From contig NZ_BDAZ01000003.1 of assembly GCF_001612725.1 (NCBI RefSeq), forward strand, positions 124,001 through 188,000: a DNA stretch of 64,000 nucleotides. Direction: 5' to 3'. Below, piece after piece: positions 18,640 through 26,697 of this stretch. Source of the stretch: Nocardia anaemiae NBRC 100462 (GTDB lineage Bacteria > Actinomycetota > Actinomycetes > Mycobacteriales > Mycobacteriaceae). Position numbers and translations under genes: made by a program. The notes beneath the pieces are model-generated. The model did no database searches and was not told where the DNA came from. It saw only the letters and a program-made list of their open reading frames with translations. The first letter of the stretch is position 1; each line of letters starts with the position of its first letter.

Positions 18640-19296
18640 TTGGCCGAATCGCAGACAACGTCGGTGCCGATGCGTCACGATCACTCCATGGCGATCAGAC
18701 GCATCCGCGCCGCCGTACTCGCGGTGCACTGGCAAGTGAATGTCATTCGGCCCGAAGGGTTCTTCGGTCCGATGCTGGCCGGTCCGGTGGCGGAGAGCGG
18801 GGTGGTGCCGCGGGCCGCGGGTTTCCACGACGCGGTGGCACGATCCGGATTGCCGGTTGTCTTCGTGCGGTTCGTCATTCCGGTCGGCGAGGGCGGATTG
18901 GTCCGCAATACCGGATTCATGCGCTCGGTGGCCGCGGCGCAGACCGAATTCCGGCCCGAAGCGCCGGGTTCCCAGTTGATTCCGGAGATGGTCGAACAGC
19001 CGACGGTGGTGTTCGACAATCAGAAGCTCTCCGCACTTGCCGGTTGTGCCTTGCCCGAATGGTTCGATGAACAGGACGTCGACACCTTGTTCATCACCGG
19101 TGTCGCGACCAATCTCGCCGTCGAGCAAACCGCAAGGAACGGAACGGATCTCGGCTTCAGTGTGCATCCGATCGCGGACTGCGTCGCCGCGGCCGATCCG
19201 CAAGCCCACGCCGCATCGCTGGCGAATCTCGAATTGACCACGGCAGGCTGCCGCACCGCCGAGCAGGCGCTGCAGCTGATCGGCACATCGGTGTGA
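18640..19296 (+). CDS. Isochorismatase-fold protein lacking the catalytic Cys and Asp
   Basis: Protein of up to 218 residues with the isochorismatase/cysteine-hydrolase alpha/beta fold. The lysine of the usual Asp-Lys-Cys triad is recognisable (NQKLSALAG, Lys129). The first-strand Asp position reads AVHWQ (His30), and the nucleophile position in 'TGVATNLAVEQTAR' is Ala160 where active enzymes carry Cys. Either it is a non-catalytic member or it uses other chemistry. The start is uncertain: TTG 18640 is closest to the FadD stop, but ATG 18670 or ATG 18688 are possible and no clear ribosome binding site decides. Probably co-transcribed with FadD. Confidence 0.72.
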   Translation: MAESQTTSVPMRHDHSMAIRRIRAAVLAVHWQVNVIRPEGFFGPMLAGPVAESGVVPRAAGFHDAVARSGLPVVFVRFVIPVGEGGLVRNTGFMRSVAAAQTEFRPEAPGSQLIPEMVEQPTVVFDNQKLSALAGCALPEWFDEQDVDTLFITGVATNLAVEQTARNGTDLGFSVHPIADCVAAADPQAHAASLANLELTTAGCRTAEQALQLIGTSV

Positions 19297-19326
19297 AGGT
19301 TGTGACCACGGGCCGACCTGCGTGGA

Positions 19327-19935
19327 TCAGCGGCCTGCGCGGCGGACCCGTCCGGTGTTCGATACCCGGCTCGTCAGGCCGGGGCCGACCAGAACTTCCA
19401 GGCGACGGTAGGTTTCGGCGGCGGGCAGCGGCGGCTCCGCATCCGCGATCGAGCCGAGCAGGCCGACGACACCCCAGGACAGAAATGTCATCGTCACCGC
19501 GAATTCGTCGTCGTCCATCTCGAGTCGACCCGAAAGCTGTTCGGTGAGAATCTCTTCCACCATGCGCCGCGTCGAGCGCAGCAGCACTCCGGTCGCCCGG
19601 CGACCCAGTAGTGCTCGATAGACCTCCGGATTCGCCGATGCCAGCCGGAACAGCGTGTACAGCGGTGCGAGCGGTTCCGAATGTTGCGGTGCATCAGGAT
19701 CATTCATGGCCGACCCGACATCGGCCACCGCCGCGCGCAGGTACTCGGTACTGCTGACCAGCAGCAGATCGTCCTTGTCGCGAAAGTGCGCGTAGAAGGT
19801 CGAACGTCCCACATCGGCGCGATTCAGAATGTCCTGCAACGTGATCCGGTCATAGCCGCATTCGATCATCAGCTCGATCAGCGCCCGGTGCAGCAGGCTC
19901 TTGGTGCGCCGCACCCGGCGATCGGTGCTGGTCAT
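19327..19935 (-). CDS. TetR-family transcriptional regulator
   Basis: 202 residues. The N-terminal helix-turn-helix reads ITLQDILNRADVGRSTFYAHF (about 33-53), classic for TetR, followed by a ligand-binding helical domain with no specific signature. ATG 19935 is chosen because GGAGG lies 6 bases upstream; a second ATG 6 bases earlier abuts GGAGG and is less likely. It is divergent from a methyltransferase, with an inverted repeat between them that probably is its operator. The ligand is unknown. Confidence 0.85.
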   Translation of the reverse strand: MTSTDRRVRRTKSLLHRALIELMIECGYDRITLQDILNRADVGRSTFYAHFRDKDDLLLVSSTEYLRAAVADVGSAMNDPDAPQHSEPLAPLYTLFRLASANPEVYRALLGRRATGVLLRSTRRMVEEILTEQLSGRLEMDDDEFAVTMTFLSWGVVGLLGSIADAEPPLPAAETYRRLEVLVGPGLTSRVSNTGRVRRAGR

Positions 19936-19978
19936 CGGCATCCTCCGAACGCGAAGACCGCGTTTTCCGTACAAATAG

Positions 19979-19994
19979 TGCGAATCCGTTCGCA
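19979..19994. promoter_or_regulatory. Inverted repeat, probable TetR operator
   Basis: TGCGAA-tccg-TTCGCA, a perfect 6-base inverted repeat with a 4-base spacer, 44 bases upstream of the TetR start and 63 bases upstream of the divergent methyltransferase start. Its location suggests autoregulation and control of the methyltransferase. Confidence 0.55.
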
Positions 19995-20056
19995 ACCGCA
20001 CGATATCCGCACTTTTGCTTCTGGTCGATCCGGTCATCCGGTCCGATTATGAACTC

Positions 20057-20761
20057 ATGACCGGAAACGCACAACAGTCCACTAACGTACCTGCTGACCG
20101 GAACTCCGAGATCGGCATTCTCATCACCAAACCGCGCGGCTACCTCGTCGTGAAATCGGCCTTCCTGCTCGGCCGGGTCGGCAACCTCAATGCTCGACTC
20201 GTCGAGCTGACCGGTGCCGCCGCGGGCGATCATGCCGTCGATATCGGTTGCGGCCCCGGCCAACTCGTGCGGGCGCTCGCCGATCGAGTCGGACCGTCCG
20301 GTCGGGTGACCGGTATCGACCCGTCCCGGGCGATGATCGACTACGCGAGCGGCCGCGCCACCGCCAACTGCTCTTTCGAAGTCGGCGCCGCCCAGTCGCT
20401 GGCCCTGCCCGACGCCTCGGTCGATGTGGTCACCTCGACCTTCGTCATGCATCACATCCCGGAGGCGCACCGCACAGCGGCACTGGGACAGATGTTCCGC
20501 GTGCTGCGCCCCGGCGGCCGACTGCTACTCGCCGATACCCACCCGACCGGGAAGGTCCTGCCCGCGGCGGTTCGCATCATGTCCCGCATCGCCGCGCGCC
20601 GCACCGACGACCCGCACGCACCCGGACGCCACACGGATCCGCTGGCGGCCATCGATATTCGTCGCTATCGAGAAGCATTGCGGGAAGCCGGATTCGGCAC
20701 CGTGGACTTCACCGCTATCGCACCGACGACCGGCGTGCTGGTGGCAACCAAGGATGCCTGA
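20057..20761 (+). CDS. Class I SAM-dependent methyltransferase
   Basis: 234 residues with the Rossmann methyltransferase fold. Motif I is AVDIGCGPGQLVRAL (about 58-72), motif II VTGIDPSRAMI, motif III-like 'FVMHHIPE', and 'MFRVLRPGGRLLLADTH' closes the core (Methyltransf_11 type). Substrate unknown. ATG 20057 is preceded at 6 bases by GATTAT, which could be the -10 of a leaderless transcript. Divergent from the TetR gene and convergent, one base apart, with the flippase-like gene. Likely controlled by the adjacent TetR protein. Confidence 0.82.
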   Translation: MTGNAQQSTNVPADRNSEIGILITKPRGYLVVKSAFLLGRVGNLNARLVELTGAAAGDHAVDIGCGPGQLVRALADRVGPSGRVTGIDPSRAMIDYASGRATANCSFEVGAAQSLALPDASVDVVTSTFVMHHIPEAHRTAALGQMFRVLRPGGRLLLADTHPTGKVLPAAVRIMSRIAARRTDDPHAPGRHTDPLAAIDIRRYREALREAGFGTVDFTAIAPTTGVLVATKDA

Positions 20762-20762
20762 T

Positions 20763-23135
20763 TCAGATCATGTCCTTCGCCGTCATCCAGCGCATGGTGA
20801 ACCAGCCGCAGAACACCGGCAGCCAGCAGGTGAGCACGCGGTAGAGCAGCACCGACGGCACGGCGATGGTCGCGGGCAGGCCGAAGGCGGCGAGACCACC
20901 TATCAGCGCGGCCTCGACGGCGCCGACGCCACCTGGTGTCGGCGCGGCCGAGGCCAGGGTGCCGCCGATCATGGTCACGATGGTGAGGGTGATGAACGAC
21001 GCACCACCACCGAACGCCTCGACGCTGGCCCACAGTGCGAGCGCCTGGCCGATCGTGATGGCACCACAGCCGAGCACGATCACCGAGAAGCGTCTCGGAT
21101 CCCGGGCCAGATCGCCGAGTTCGCCGAGCACCTCCTGCAACTGCGGGCGAACCGAATTGTTCAGCCAGCGACGCAGTTTCGGCACGAACATGAAGGTGCC
21201 GATAATGCCGACGCCCACACCGGCGGCCAGGTAGAGCACGGTGGCGTCGGGCACGAAATGCGACAGATTCGCTGAGGTGCCCGCCGCCACGCTGAACAGG
21301 ATCAACAGGCTGATGTGGGTGATCACCTGCACGGCCTGCTGCAATGCGACGGCGGCGGTGGCCCGCACCGCGCCGAGTCCGCCCTTCTGTAGGAAGCGCA
21401 CGCTCAAGGCCAGTCCACCGACCCGGGCCGGGGTCGTGGTGGCGGCGAAGGTATTGGCGATCTGCATGATCACGAGATTGCGCAAACTGACCAGGCGCGT
21501 GGCGCAGGCCCACAACGCCGAGGCCGCACCGACGTAGGTCAGTCCCGAGACCGCGAGTCCGAGCAGCGCCCACCACCAGTTGGCGGTCCGCAGCTGCGAG
21601 AAGAAGGTCGGCACCGCGCTGATGAACGGATAGGCGACATAGACCAACCCGATCAGCAGCACCAACTGGATGATCTGATTGCGGCTGAACCGGGTGATCT
21701 GTTCGGCCTCGATCTTGTCCTGGCCGGTCTGCTTGCGCACCTCGTCGCGGGCGGCGGCGACCACCTCACCCCAGTCCGGAATCGACTTCTTTATCCCGGC
21801 GGGCATGGCGGACTTGGTGAGTCGGCTCGCCGCGGTCAGCACCGCCTGCTCGCCGAGCGTTTCGATGGCGGTGCGCACCGCGGCTTCCTTGCCGAAGACC
21901 GCCGTGGTCGAGACCAGCAACTGCGCGACATCGGACTGCCGCTGCTTATCGGACGCGCCGAATTCGGCATTGACGAATCCGCTGAACAGCGTGGTGCCGT
22001 TCTCGATTCGGATCTCGGCGGGCCGCAGATCGCCGTGTGAGATCTGGCCGCAGTGCAGTGCGGCCAGCGATCTCCATACTCCGGTCAGCTGGTCATCGGA
22101 GGTTTCGTCGAGCGGCTTACCCCGGGGCACGGTGTGTGCGTACAGCATCCACCCGCGCTCGAGAGCCGCGACGGCGACCTGCTGCACGGCGGCCAGACCC
22201 ATTTCGCCGACCGCGATGGCCACCAGCGCACGGTGCTCGACAGCGCGGTGCATGGAGCCGTGCATCGCCGCGGTTTCGCTGCTGCGGAAGGTGAGCCAGC
22301 GCCACAGCTGACGCAGCGCACCGAAGCTGCGCTGATTCTTGCCGAACAGTTCGACGGTCAACTCGCGCTCCGGACCGTCGATGGCGGCGGCGAGCACCAG
22401 CGGTCCGCGTCCCGCGGGATGCAGCACGGTGAATGCGGTGACGGTATGTCCGCGCCTGGCCAGCACCCGTACCGCGGCATCCAACGGCACCTCCAGCGCG
22501 GGTGTGCCGACAACCAGCACGATCACCGCGCCGACCAACCAGCCGACCGCGAGTCCGAACATGGCGCGCGCGGGCACCACGGTGCTGACCACCAGGTGGA
22601 TCGGCGCGAATGCCAGCAGCAGGAACCACAGCCAGCGTCGCGGCCGCGTGGGCAGCCATGGACTGGATACGGTGAGCACGGCCGCGAGCATGGCGATCCA
22701 GCGCGGATCGTCCAGGAACTGCGACAGGAAGGTATCGAGCCGGTCCGGTACCTGTAGATGCCATTGCGGCGCGGACAATCCCGTTCCCGTGATCGATAGC
22801 AGCAGGCCCGCCACCAATCCCGCGGCCGCGTAACCCGCGAGCAGCTTCCACTGTCTGCCGATGATCAATTCGATCAGGATCGCGAACGGCAGCGCCAGAA
22901 TCGCCATGCCGTAGACCAGGTACACCAGATTGGATTGGTCCGGATTGAGGAATCCGACGATACTCGAGACCGAACGCTCCAGCGCCAGCCACTCCGGCCG
23001 GGTGATCAGCGAGGCGGCGACCACCACGCCGACCCACAGCGCCGCGAGTACGACACGGATGATGTCACTGGTCCGCCGGATCAGCGGTTGCAGCAGGCTC
23101 CCCGTGACCGGGATTTCCCGCCCGTCAACTCGCAT
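20763..23135 (-). CDS. Membrane protein: TM domain, pseudokinase-like domain, YbhN/UPF0104-type flippase-like domain
   Basis: 790-residue integral membrane protein. N-terminal part (about 20-215) has several hydrophobic helices. Residues about 220-470 are soluble and kinase-like. The catalytic-loop motif reads SHGDLRPAEIRI (366-377), where active ABC1/APH-like kinases have HGDLxxxN, and the DFG position is SGF (385-387). The metal ligands are therefore lost and I read it as a pseudokinase. Residues about 485-790 match the lysylphosphatidylglycerol-synthase transmembrane (YbhN) family, with typical TPARVGGLALSVRF and the PTPGGVGAVEAALIGGL motif. Start ATG 23135 follows GGAGAG. Domain order recalls mycobacterial MurJ, where a pseudokinase is also fused to a flippase. 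Lipid or envelope transport is inferred. Confidence 0.8.
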   Translation of the reverse strand: MRVDGREIPVTGSLLQPLIRRTSDIIRVVLAALWVGVVVAASLITRPEWLALERSVSSIVGFLNPDQSNLVYLVYGMAILALPFAILIELIIGRQWKLLAGYAAAGLVAGLLLSITGTGLSAPQWHLQVPDRLDTFLSQFLDDPRWIAMLAAVLTVSSPWLPTRPRRWLWFLLLAFAPIHLVVSTVVPARAMFGLAVGWLVGAVIVLVVGTPALEVPLDAAVRVLARRGHTVTAFTVLHPAGRGPLVLAAAIDGPERELTVELFGKNQRSFGALRQLWRWLTFRSSETAAMHGSMHRAVEHRALVAIAVGEMGLAAVQQVAVAALERGWMLYAHTVPRGKPLDETSDDQLTGVWRSLAALHCGQISHGDLRPAEIRIENGTTLFSGFVNAEFGASDKQRQSDVAQLLVSTTAVFGKEAAVRTAIETLGEQAVLTAASRLTKSAMPAGIKKSIPDWGEVVAAARDEVRKQTGQDKIEAEQITRFSRNQIIQLVLLIGLVYVAYPFISAVPTFFSQLRTANWWWALLGLAVSGLTYVGAASALWACATRLVSLRNLVIMQIANTFAATTTPARVGGLALSVRFLQKGGLGAVRATAAVALQQAVQVITHISLLILFSVAAGTSANLSHFVPDATVLYLAAGVGVGIIGTFMFVPKLRRWLNNSVRPQLQEVLGELGDLARDPRRFSVIVLGCGAITIGQALALWASVEAFGGGASFITLTIVTMIGGTLASAAPTPGGVGAVEAALIGGLAAFGLPATIAVPSVLLYRVLTCWLPVFCGWFTMRWMTAKDMI

Positions 23136-23391
23136 CTCGTGGCTCTCCGCTCCTCCGCCTCCCCGGGCCTTTTTGCCGGTCGTGGGTGGGTCCTAACCTA
23201 CCGTTGCGGGCCAGCGGTCCCCGAGATGGCTGAGTTCTGGGCGTTCCCGGCGAGTTACCCATGTTCGTACTAGATCAACTGTCGCGTTGGAGCACGATAC
23301 ACAGCAGCCGACCTACCGGACAGTAGGCGGTCTTGCCGAATCCGCCCCGGCCGATGAGGATCAGGGCGAATCAGCCGACGGAAGGCAGGAC

Positions 23392-24231
23392 ATGGCAGCA
23401 CAGGATCTATCCGGGAAGACGGTGGTGGTGACCGGCGCCAGCTCCGGCATCGGCGCCGAGGCGGCGGCGAAGCTGGTGGCGCGCGGCGCGACCGTCGCGG
23501 TGGTCGGACGTTCGCCGGAGCGTACCGCCGAGGTGGCGGCGCGGGTCGGTGCGGAGTCGTTCATCGCCGATTTCGCCCGCTTCGACGAGGTGCGCAAACT
23601 CGCCGATCAGCTGCTCGATCGCTATCCGCGCATCGATGTGCTCGCCAATAATGCCGGTGGCGCGTGGGCGAAACGCACCGTCACCGATGACGGCAATGAG
23701 CTGACCTTCCAGGTCAATCACCTCTCACCGTTCCTGCTGACCGCCCTGCTGCTGGATCGGCTGGTGCAGTCGCAGGCCAGGGTGGTCAATACCGCGAGCA
23801 TGACCTACCGGATGGCGAAGCTGGACCTCGACACCGTCAACGCGTCGACCGGCTCGTTCAACCAGTTGGGCGTCTACGGCACCTCCAAGCTCGCCAACAT
23901 CATCTTCACCAGGGAACTGGCCCGCCGCACCGAGGGCACCGGGCTGGTCACCGCCGCATTCCATCCGGGCGCGGTCGCCACCCATGTCTACGACAATGCC
24001 CCGCTGGGGCTCGGCGCGTTCATCCGCTCGCCGCTGTCACGGCCCTTCTTCATTCGGGCGGATAAGGGCGCGGATCCGTTGGTGCACTTGGCGACAACGT
24101 CGGACGAGATCAACGGCAAGTACTTCCATCGGTTCAAGGAGGAGGTGCCACGCAACAGACAGGCGGTGGATGCCGAACTCGCACAACGGCTCTGGACGAT
24201 GTCCGAAGAGCTCACCGGAACGACGAAGTAG
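23392..24231 (+). CDS. Short-chain dehydrogenase/reductase
   Basis: 279-residue NAD(P)-dependent oxidoreductase. Cofactor motif TGASSGIG (14-21), NNAG (86-89), catalytic Ser136, Tyr162 and Lys166 in YGTSK. It resembles the WW-domain-oxidoreductase/retinol-dehydrogenase-like branch of SDRs, common in mycolata; substrate unknown. ATG 23392 has GGAAGGCAGGA upstream. A region with an imperfect TACCGG/CAGTA palindrome about 80 bases upstream may be regulatory. The 3' end overlaps the convergent SDR gene by 20 bases. Confidence 0.83.
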   Translation: MAAQDLSGKTVVVTGASSGIGAEAAAKLVARGATVAVVGRSPERTAEVAARVGAESFIADFARFDEVRKLADQLLDRYPRIDVLANNAGGAWAKRTVTDDGNELTFQVNHLSPFLLTALLLDRLVQSQARVVNTASMTYRMAKLDLDTVNASTGSFNQLGVYGTSKLANIIFTRELARRTEGTGLVTAAFHPGAVATHVYDNAPLGLGAFIRSPLSRPFFIRADKGADPLVHLATTSDEINGKYFHRFKEEVPRNRQAVDAELAQRLWTMSEELTGTTK

Positions 24232-25000
24232 GTCGGTGGGCGTCCGTACCGACTGCCTGACGCCCACCCCCGGCATCTACTCCGACGGTGAAGACTTCGC
24301 CGCTCATCTCGCCTCGATCGAGCTCGACGATGGCTCGCACCACCTGTTCGGTGGACACCGATGCGGGAAAACCGTAGGGCGCGACGGCATTCGCCCGGAT
24401 ACCGAACTCATCGAATTCGGCCGCGATATGTCGGGTCAGGTGGTTGAGCGCCGCCTTGGATGCGGCGTAGAGCGCCTGTCCGCCGGGGTATACCCGCGAG
24501 CCGGAAATGCTGGAGACATTCACGATATTGCGATTGCGGGCCCGGTTCTCGTCCGCGGCGTGCACCCAGCTCCGCTGCGCCAGTCGCGCCGACAACCGCA
24601 GTGGCACACCGACATTGACCGCGAAATGCGGATTGAATTCGTCGAGTGCCGCGTCGCCGTCGACGATGCCGTGCGGCTGGAATCCGCGGTGCGCGGCATT
24701 GTTGACCAGCAGATCGATCTGCCCGAACCGGGCAAGCGCGATATCGACGACGCGCTCGACCTCACCCGCTTCGGCCAGATCGGCCTTGATCACGAAGAGC
24801 CGCGAATCATTCTCCGGCACCGGCATTTCCGGTTCGAAGGGATCGACGAACCATTCCAACTGTGACGGTGCGGCCGGGGTGCGATTGCGGCAGACCGCGA
24901 CGATGTCGTAATCGGTGTACAGACCGCGGCAGAAGGTGTCACCCAGCACACCACCCGCGCCGGTCAGCAGACATACTCGCCGTTCAGTGCCACTGCGCAA
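24212..25000 (-). CDS. Short-chain dehydrogenase paired with a 2OG-Fe(II) oxygenase
   Basis: 262-residue SDR: TGAGGVLG (13-20), NNAA (100-103), catalytic Ser near 163-166 (NVSSISGS), Tyr178 and Lys182 in YAASK. The TTG start at 25000 is supported by GGGGAGGAG six to eight bases upstream and by continuity of the SDR fold. It overlaps the end of the upstream oxygenase gene by 17 bases, so the two are co-translated and likely act on the same molecule. An unusual insert after the first strand (residues 38-68, Pro/Glu-rich, 'LEWFVDPFEPEMPVPEND') could mark a distinct substrate pocket. Specific substrate unknown. Confidence 0.82.
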   Translation of the reverse strand: MRSGTERRVCLLTGAGGVLGDTFCRGLYTDYDIVAVCRNRTPAAPSQLEWFVDPFEPEMPVPENDSRLFVIKADLAEAGEVERVVDIALARFGQIDLLVNNAAHRGFQPHGIVDGDAALDEFNPHFAVNVGVPLRLSARLAQRSWVHAADENRARNRNIVNVSSISGSRVYPGGQALYAASKAALNHLTRHIAAEFDEFGIRANAVAPYGFPASVSTEQVVRAIVELDRGEMSGEVFTVGVDAGGGRQAVGTDAHRPTSSFR

Positions 25001-25763
25001 TGCTGTCTCCTCCCCAGCGCCGCAGGACGTCTTCCTTCGCGCGGTGCAGCCACATCATCACGCTATCGCGCGCGGCGACGTTGTCGCCGACGAAGCTATG
25101 CCAGGAGCGCGGTGTGCACTCGAACAACAGCAGCGAGTTGTTCAATGGCGGAACCGTCAGTGCGGGAACCGGATTCGCGCCGATATGCGCGAACAACGCG
25201 GTCTCGCCGCCATCGCCCGGCCGCCAATCCGGATTGCCGAAATGGAACAGGACCGCGACGGCGCGCACCGTCTCCCGCGCGAAGATATCCGGGGTACGCG
25301 GGCCGAACTTCAGATCCACCTCCGGGCCAATGGTCCTTATCTCGCCCGGCCCAGGCGCCGACCCCTTGAACCAGGCCGGACGCAGATCATTGTGCGGCGA
25401 CTCCGACGGACTACCCGGCGCATGATGGAGCACCGACCCCTCGACGTCACCGGTCGTAGCGACCCCCGCCACCCCCGCGATCAGGTCATGCCATTCCCGC
25501 GAGAGGAACAGTGCCAACGGTCCGTCCCGCAGTCCGGCCAGCGAGGCCCCGACCGCACCGCGATCCGCCGCGAACGCCTCCGGCCGCTCGCGGCGCACCC
25601 GCGCCAACTCATCGGTCAGCCGCCCATAGAACTCGGGCACGAACACGTCCCTGGCATAGACATGCGGAAACGGCTCGACCCGGCGAATCCAGCGACGATG
25701 CGCGAACAAGTCGGTGAACCACGGCGGCGCCGCGTGGACTGTGGATTCGGCTACCCCTGTCAA
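24984..25763 (-). CDS. 2-oxoglutarate/Fe(II)-dependent oxygenase (prolyl-hydroxylase-like)
   Basis: 259 residues with the double-stranded beta-helix oxygenase pattern. The iron triad is visible: His124 and Asp126 in SPHNDLRP, distal His222 in PRSWHSFVG. The 2-oxoglutarate-binding Arg232 follows 10 residues later in ARDSVMMWLHR. Such enzymes hydroxylate or desaturate amino acids, peptides or small metabolites. TTG 25763 is chosen because GGGAGG lies 7 bases upstream; a GTG at 25805 lacks such a site. Coupled to an SDR, giving a plausible two-step hydroxylation-dehydrogenation unit. Nothing nearby makes an obvious peptide or amino-acid substrate. Confidence 0.82.
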   Translation of the reverse strand: MTGVAESTVHAAPPWFTDLFAHRRWIRRVEPFPHVYARDVFVPEFYGRLTDELARVRRERPEAFAADRGAVGASLAGLRDGPLALFLSREWHDLIAGVAGVATTGDVEGSVLHHAPGSPSESPHNDLRPAWFKGSAPGPGEIRTIGPEVDLKFGPRTPDIFARETVRAVAVLFHFGNPDWRPGDGGETALFAHIGANPVPALTVPPLNNSLLLFECTPRSWHSFVGDNVAARDSVMMWLHRAKEDVLRRWGGDSIAQWH

Positions 25764-25876
25764 CTTCGATCCCTCCCGAATGGCCACAGCGATCCTAACG
25801 GGCACGACCGGAATCCGTGCCCCGGCGTACGGCAGCCGGGAGCTGGTCCGCGGCGAGAACTTGCGAAGATCGGCGG

Positions 25877-26470
25877 GTGTGCAACGACCTACGTGTGTGC
25901 TTCATCGGTGATTCGTTCGTCGCCGGTGTCGGTGACCCGCATTGCCTCGGGTGGGTCGGCCGTTTGGCCGCCCAGACCTACGCGGCCGGGCAGCCGCTCA
26001 CCACATACAACCTGGGTGTGCGGATGCAGACCTCGACCGAGATCCTCGGCCGCTGGCGGGCCGAATGCTCGCCGCGTTTTCCGGACGGCTGCGATGCGCG
26101 CCTGGTCGTCTCGTTCGGTGTCAACGACACCACACTGATCGACGGGCGGCCCCGCGTGGCGCCGGAGCAATCGGCGGCAAATCTGTCCGAATTGCTCACC
26201 CAGGCCGCCGAACTCCCGGTCCTGGTCGTCGCGCCGCCGCCCATCGATGACGCCGACCAGAACACCAGGACCGCCGCGCTCGACGAATATTTCGCCGAGA
26301 TCTGTGCCGCCGCAGCGGTTCCCTACGCGCGCGTCCATCAACCGCTACGCGACAGCGCGGTCTGGATGCGCGAGGTGCGCGCGGGTGACGGTGCGCATCC
26401 GGGCGCGGCCGGTTACGACGAATTGGCCGCGCTCATCCGGCCGTACTGGCGAGAGTGGTTGGCGCGCTGA
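25877..26470 (+). CDS. SGNH/GDSL-type esterase
   Basis: 197-residue SGNH hydrolase. Block I FIGDSFVAG (Ser near residue 11), an Asn-containing block III SFGVNDTT and block V DGAHPGAAGY with the catalytic Asp/His pair. No signal peptide is visible, so it is probably cytoplasmic. Natural ester substrate unknown. GTG 25877 precedes VCNDLRVCFIGDS; GAAGAT 6 bases upstream may be a -10 for a leaderless message. It is divergent from the 2OG oxygenase operon. Confidence 0.82.
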   Translation: MCNDLRVCFIGDSFVAGVGDPHCLGWVGRLAAQTYAAGQPLTTYNLGVRMQTSTEILGRWRAECSPRFPDGCDARLVVSFGVNDTTLIDGRPRVAPEQSAANLSELLTQAAELPVLVVAPPPIDDADQNTRTAALDEYFAEICAAAAVPYARVHQPLRDSAVWMREVRAGDGAHPGAAGYDELAALIRPYWREWLAR

Positions 26471-26633
26471 GCAATCCAGGGAACTGCCGGTCGGCCCGGT
26501 AGCGATACGCCGATCGAGCCTCATATGATCGGCAGCCGAGACGTCGAAATCGTTGCAGGGCAGGTGAGCCGCGACGGAACGCCGGAAGTTCATCGAGGCC
26601 AGAATCGCCCGGCCCGCAAGCTACCGGTGCCAC

Positions 26634-26644
26634 TGTCTGAGACG
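26634..26644. promoter_or_regulatory. Copy 1 of the TGTCTGAGACA motif
   Basis: TGTCTGAGACG, matching the perfect palindrome at 29187-29197 in 10 of 11 positions. It lies between two convergent genes (esterase and ABC1 protein), so it is not in an obvious promoter. Listed because four copies cluster around one GntR gene. Confidence 0.4.
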
Positions 26645-26697
26645 TGATCTAGTGCACTTCCATCTGCGGTGTCCGAGCTGGTCAGCGCGGGTTGTAC

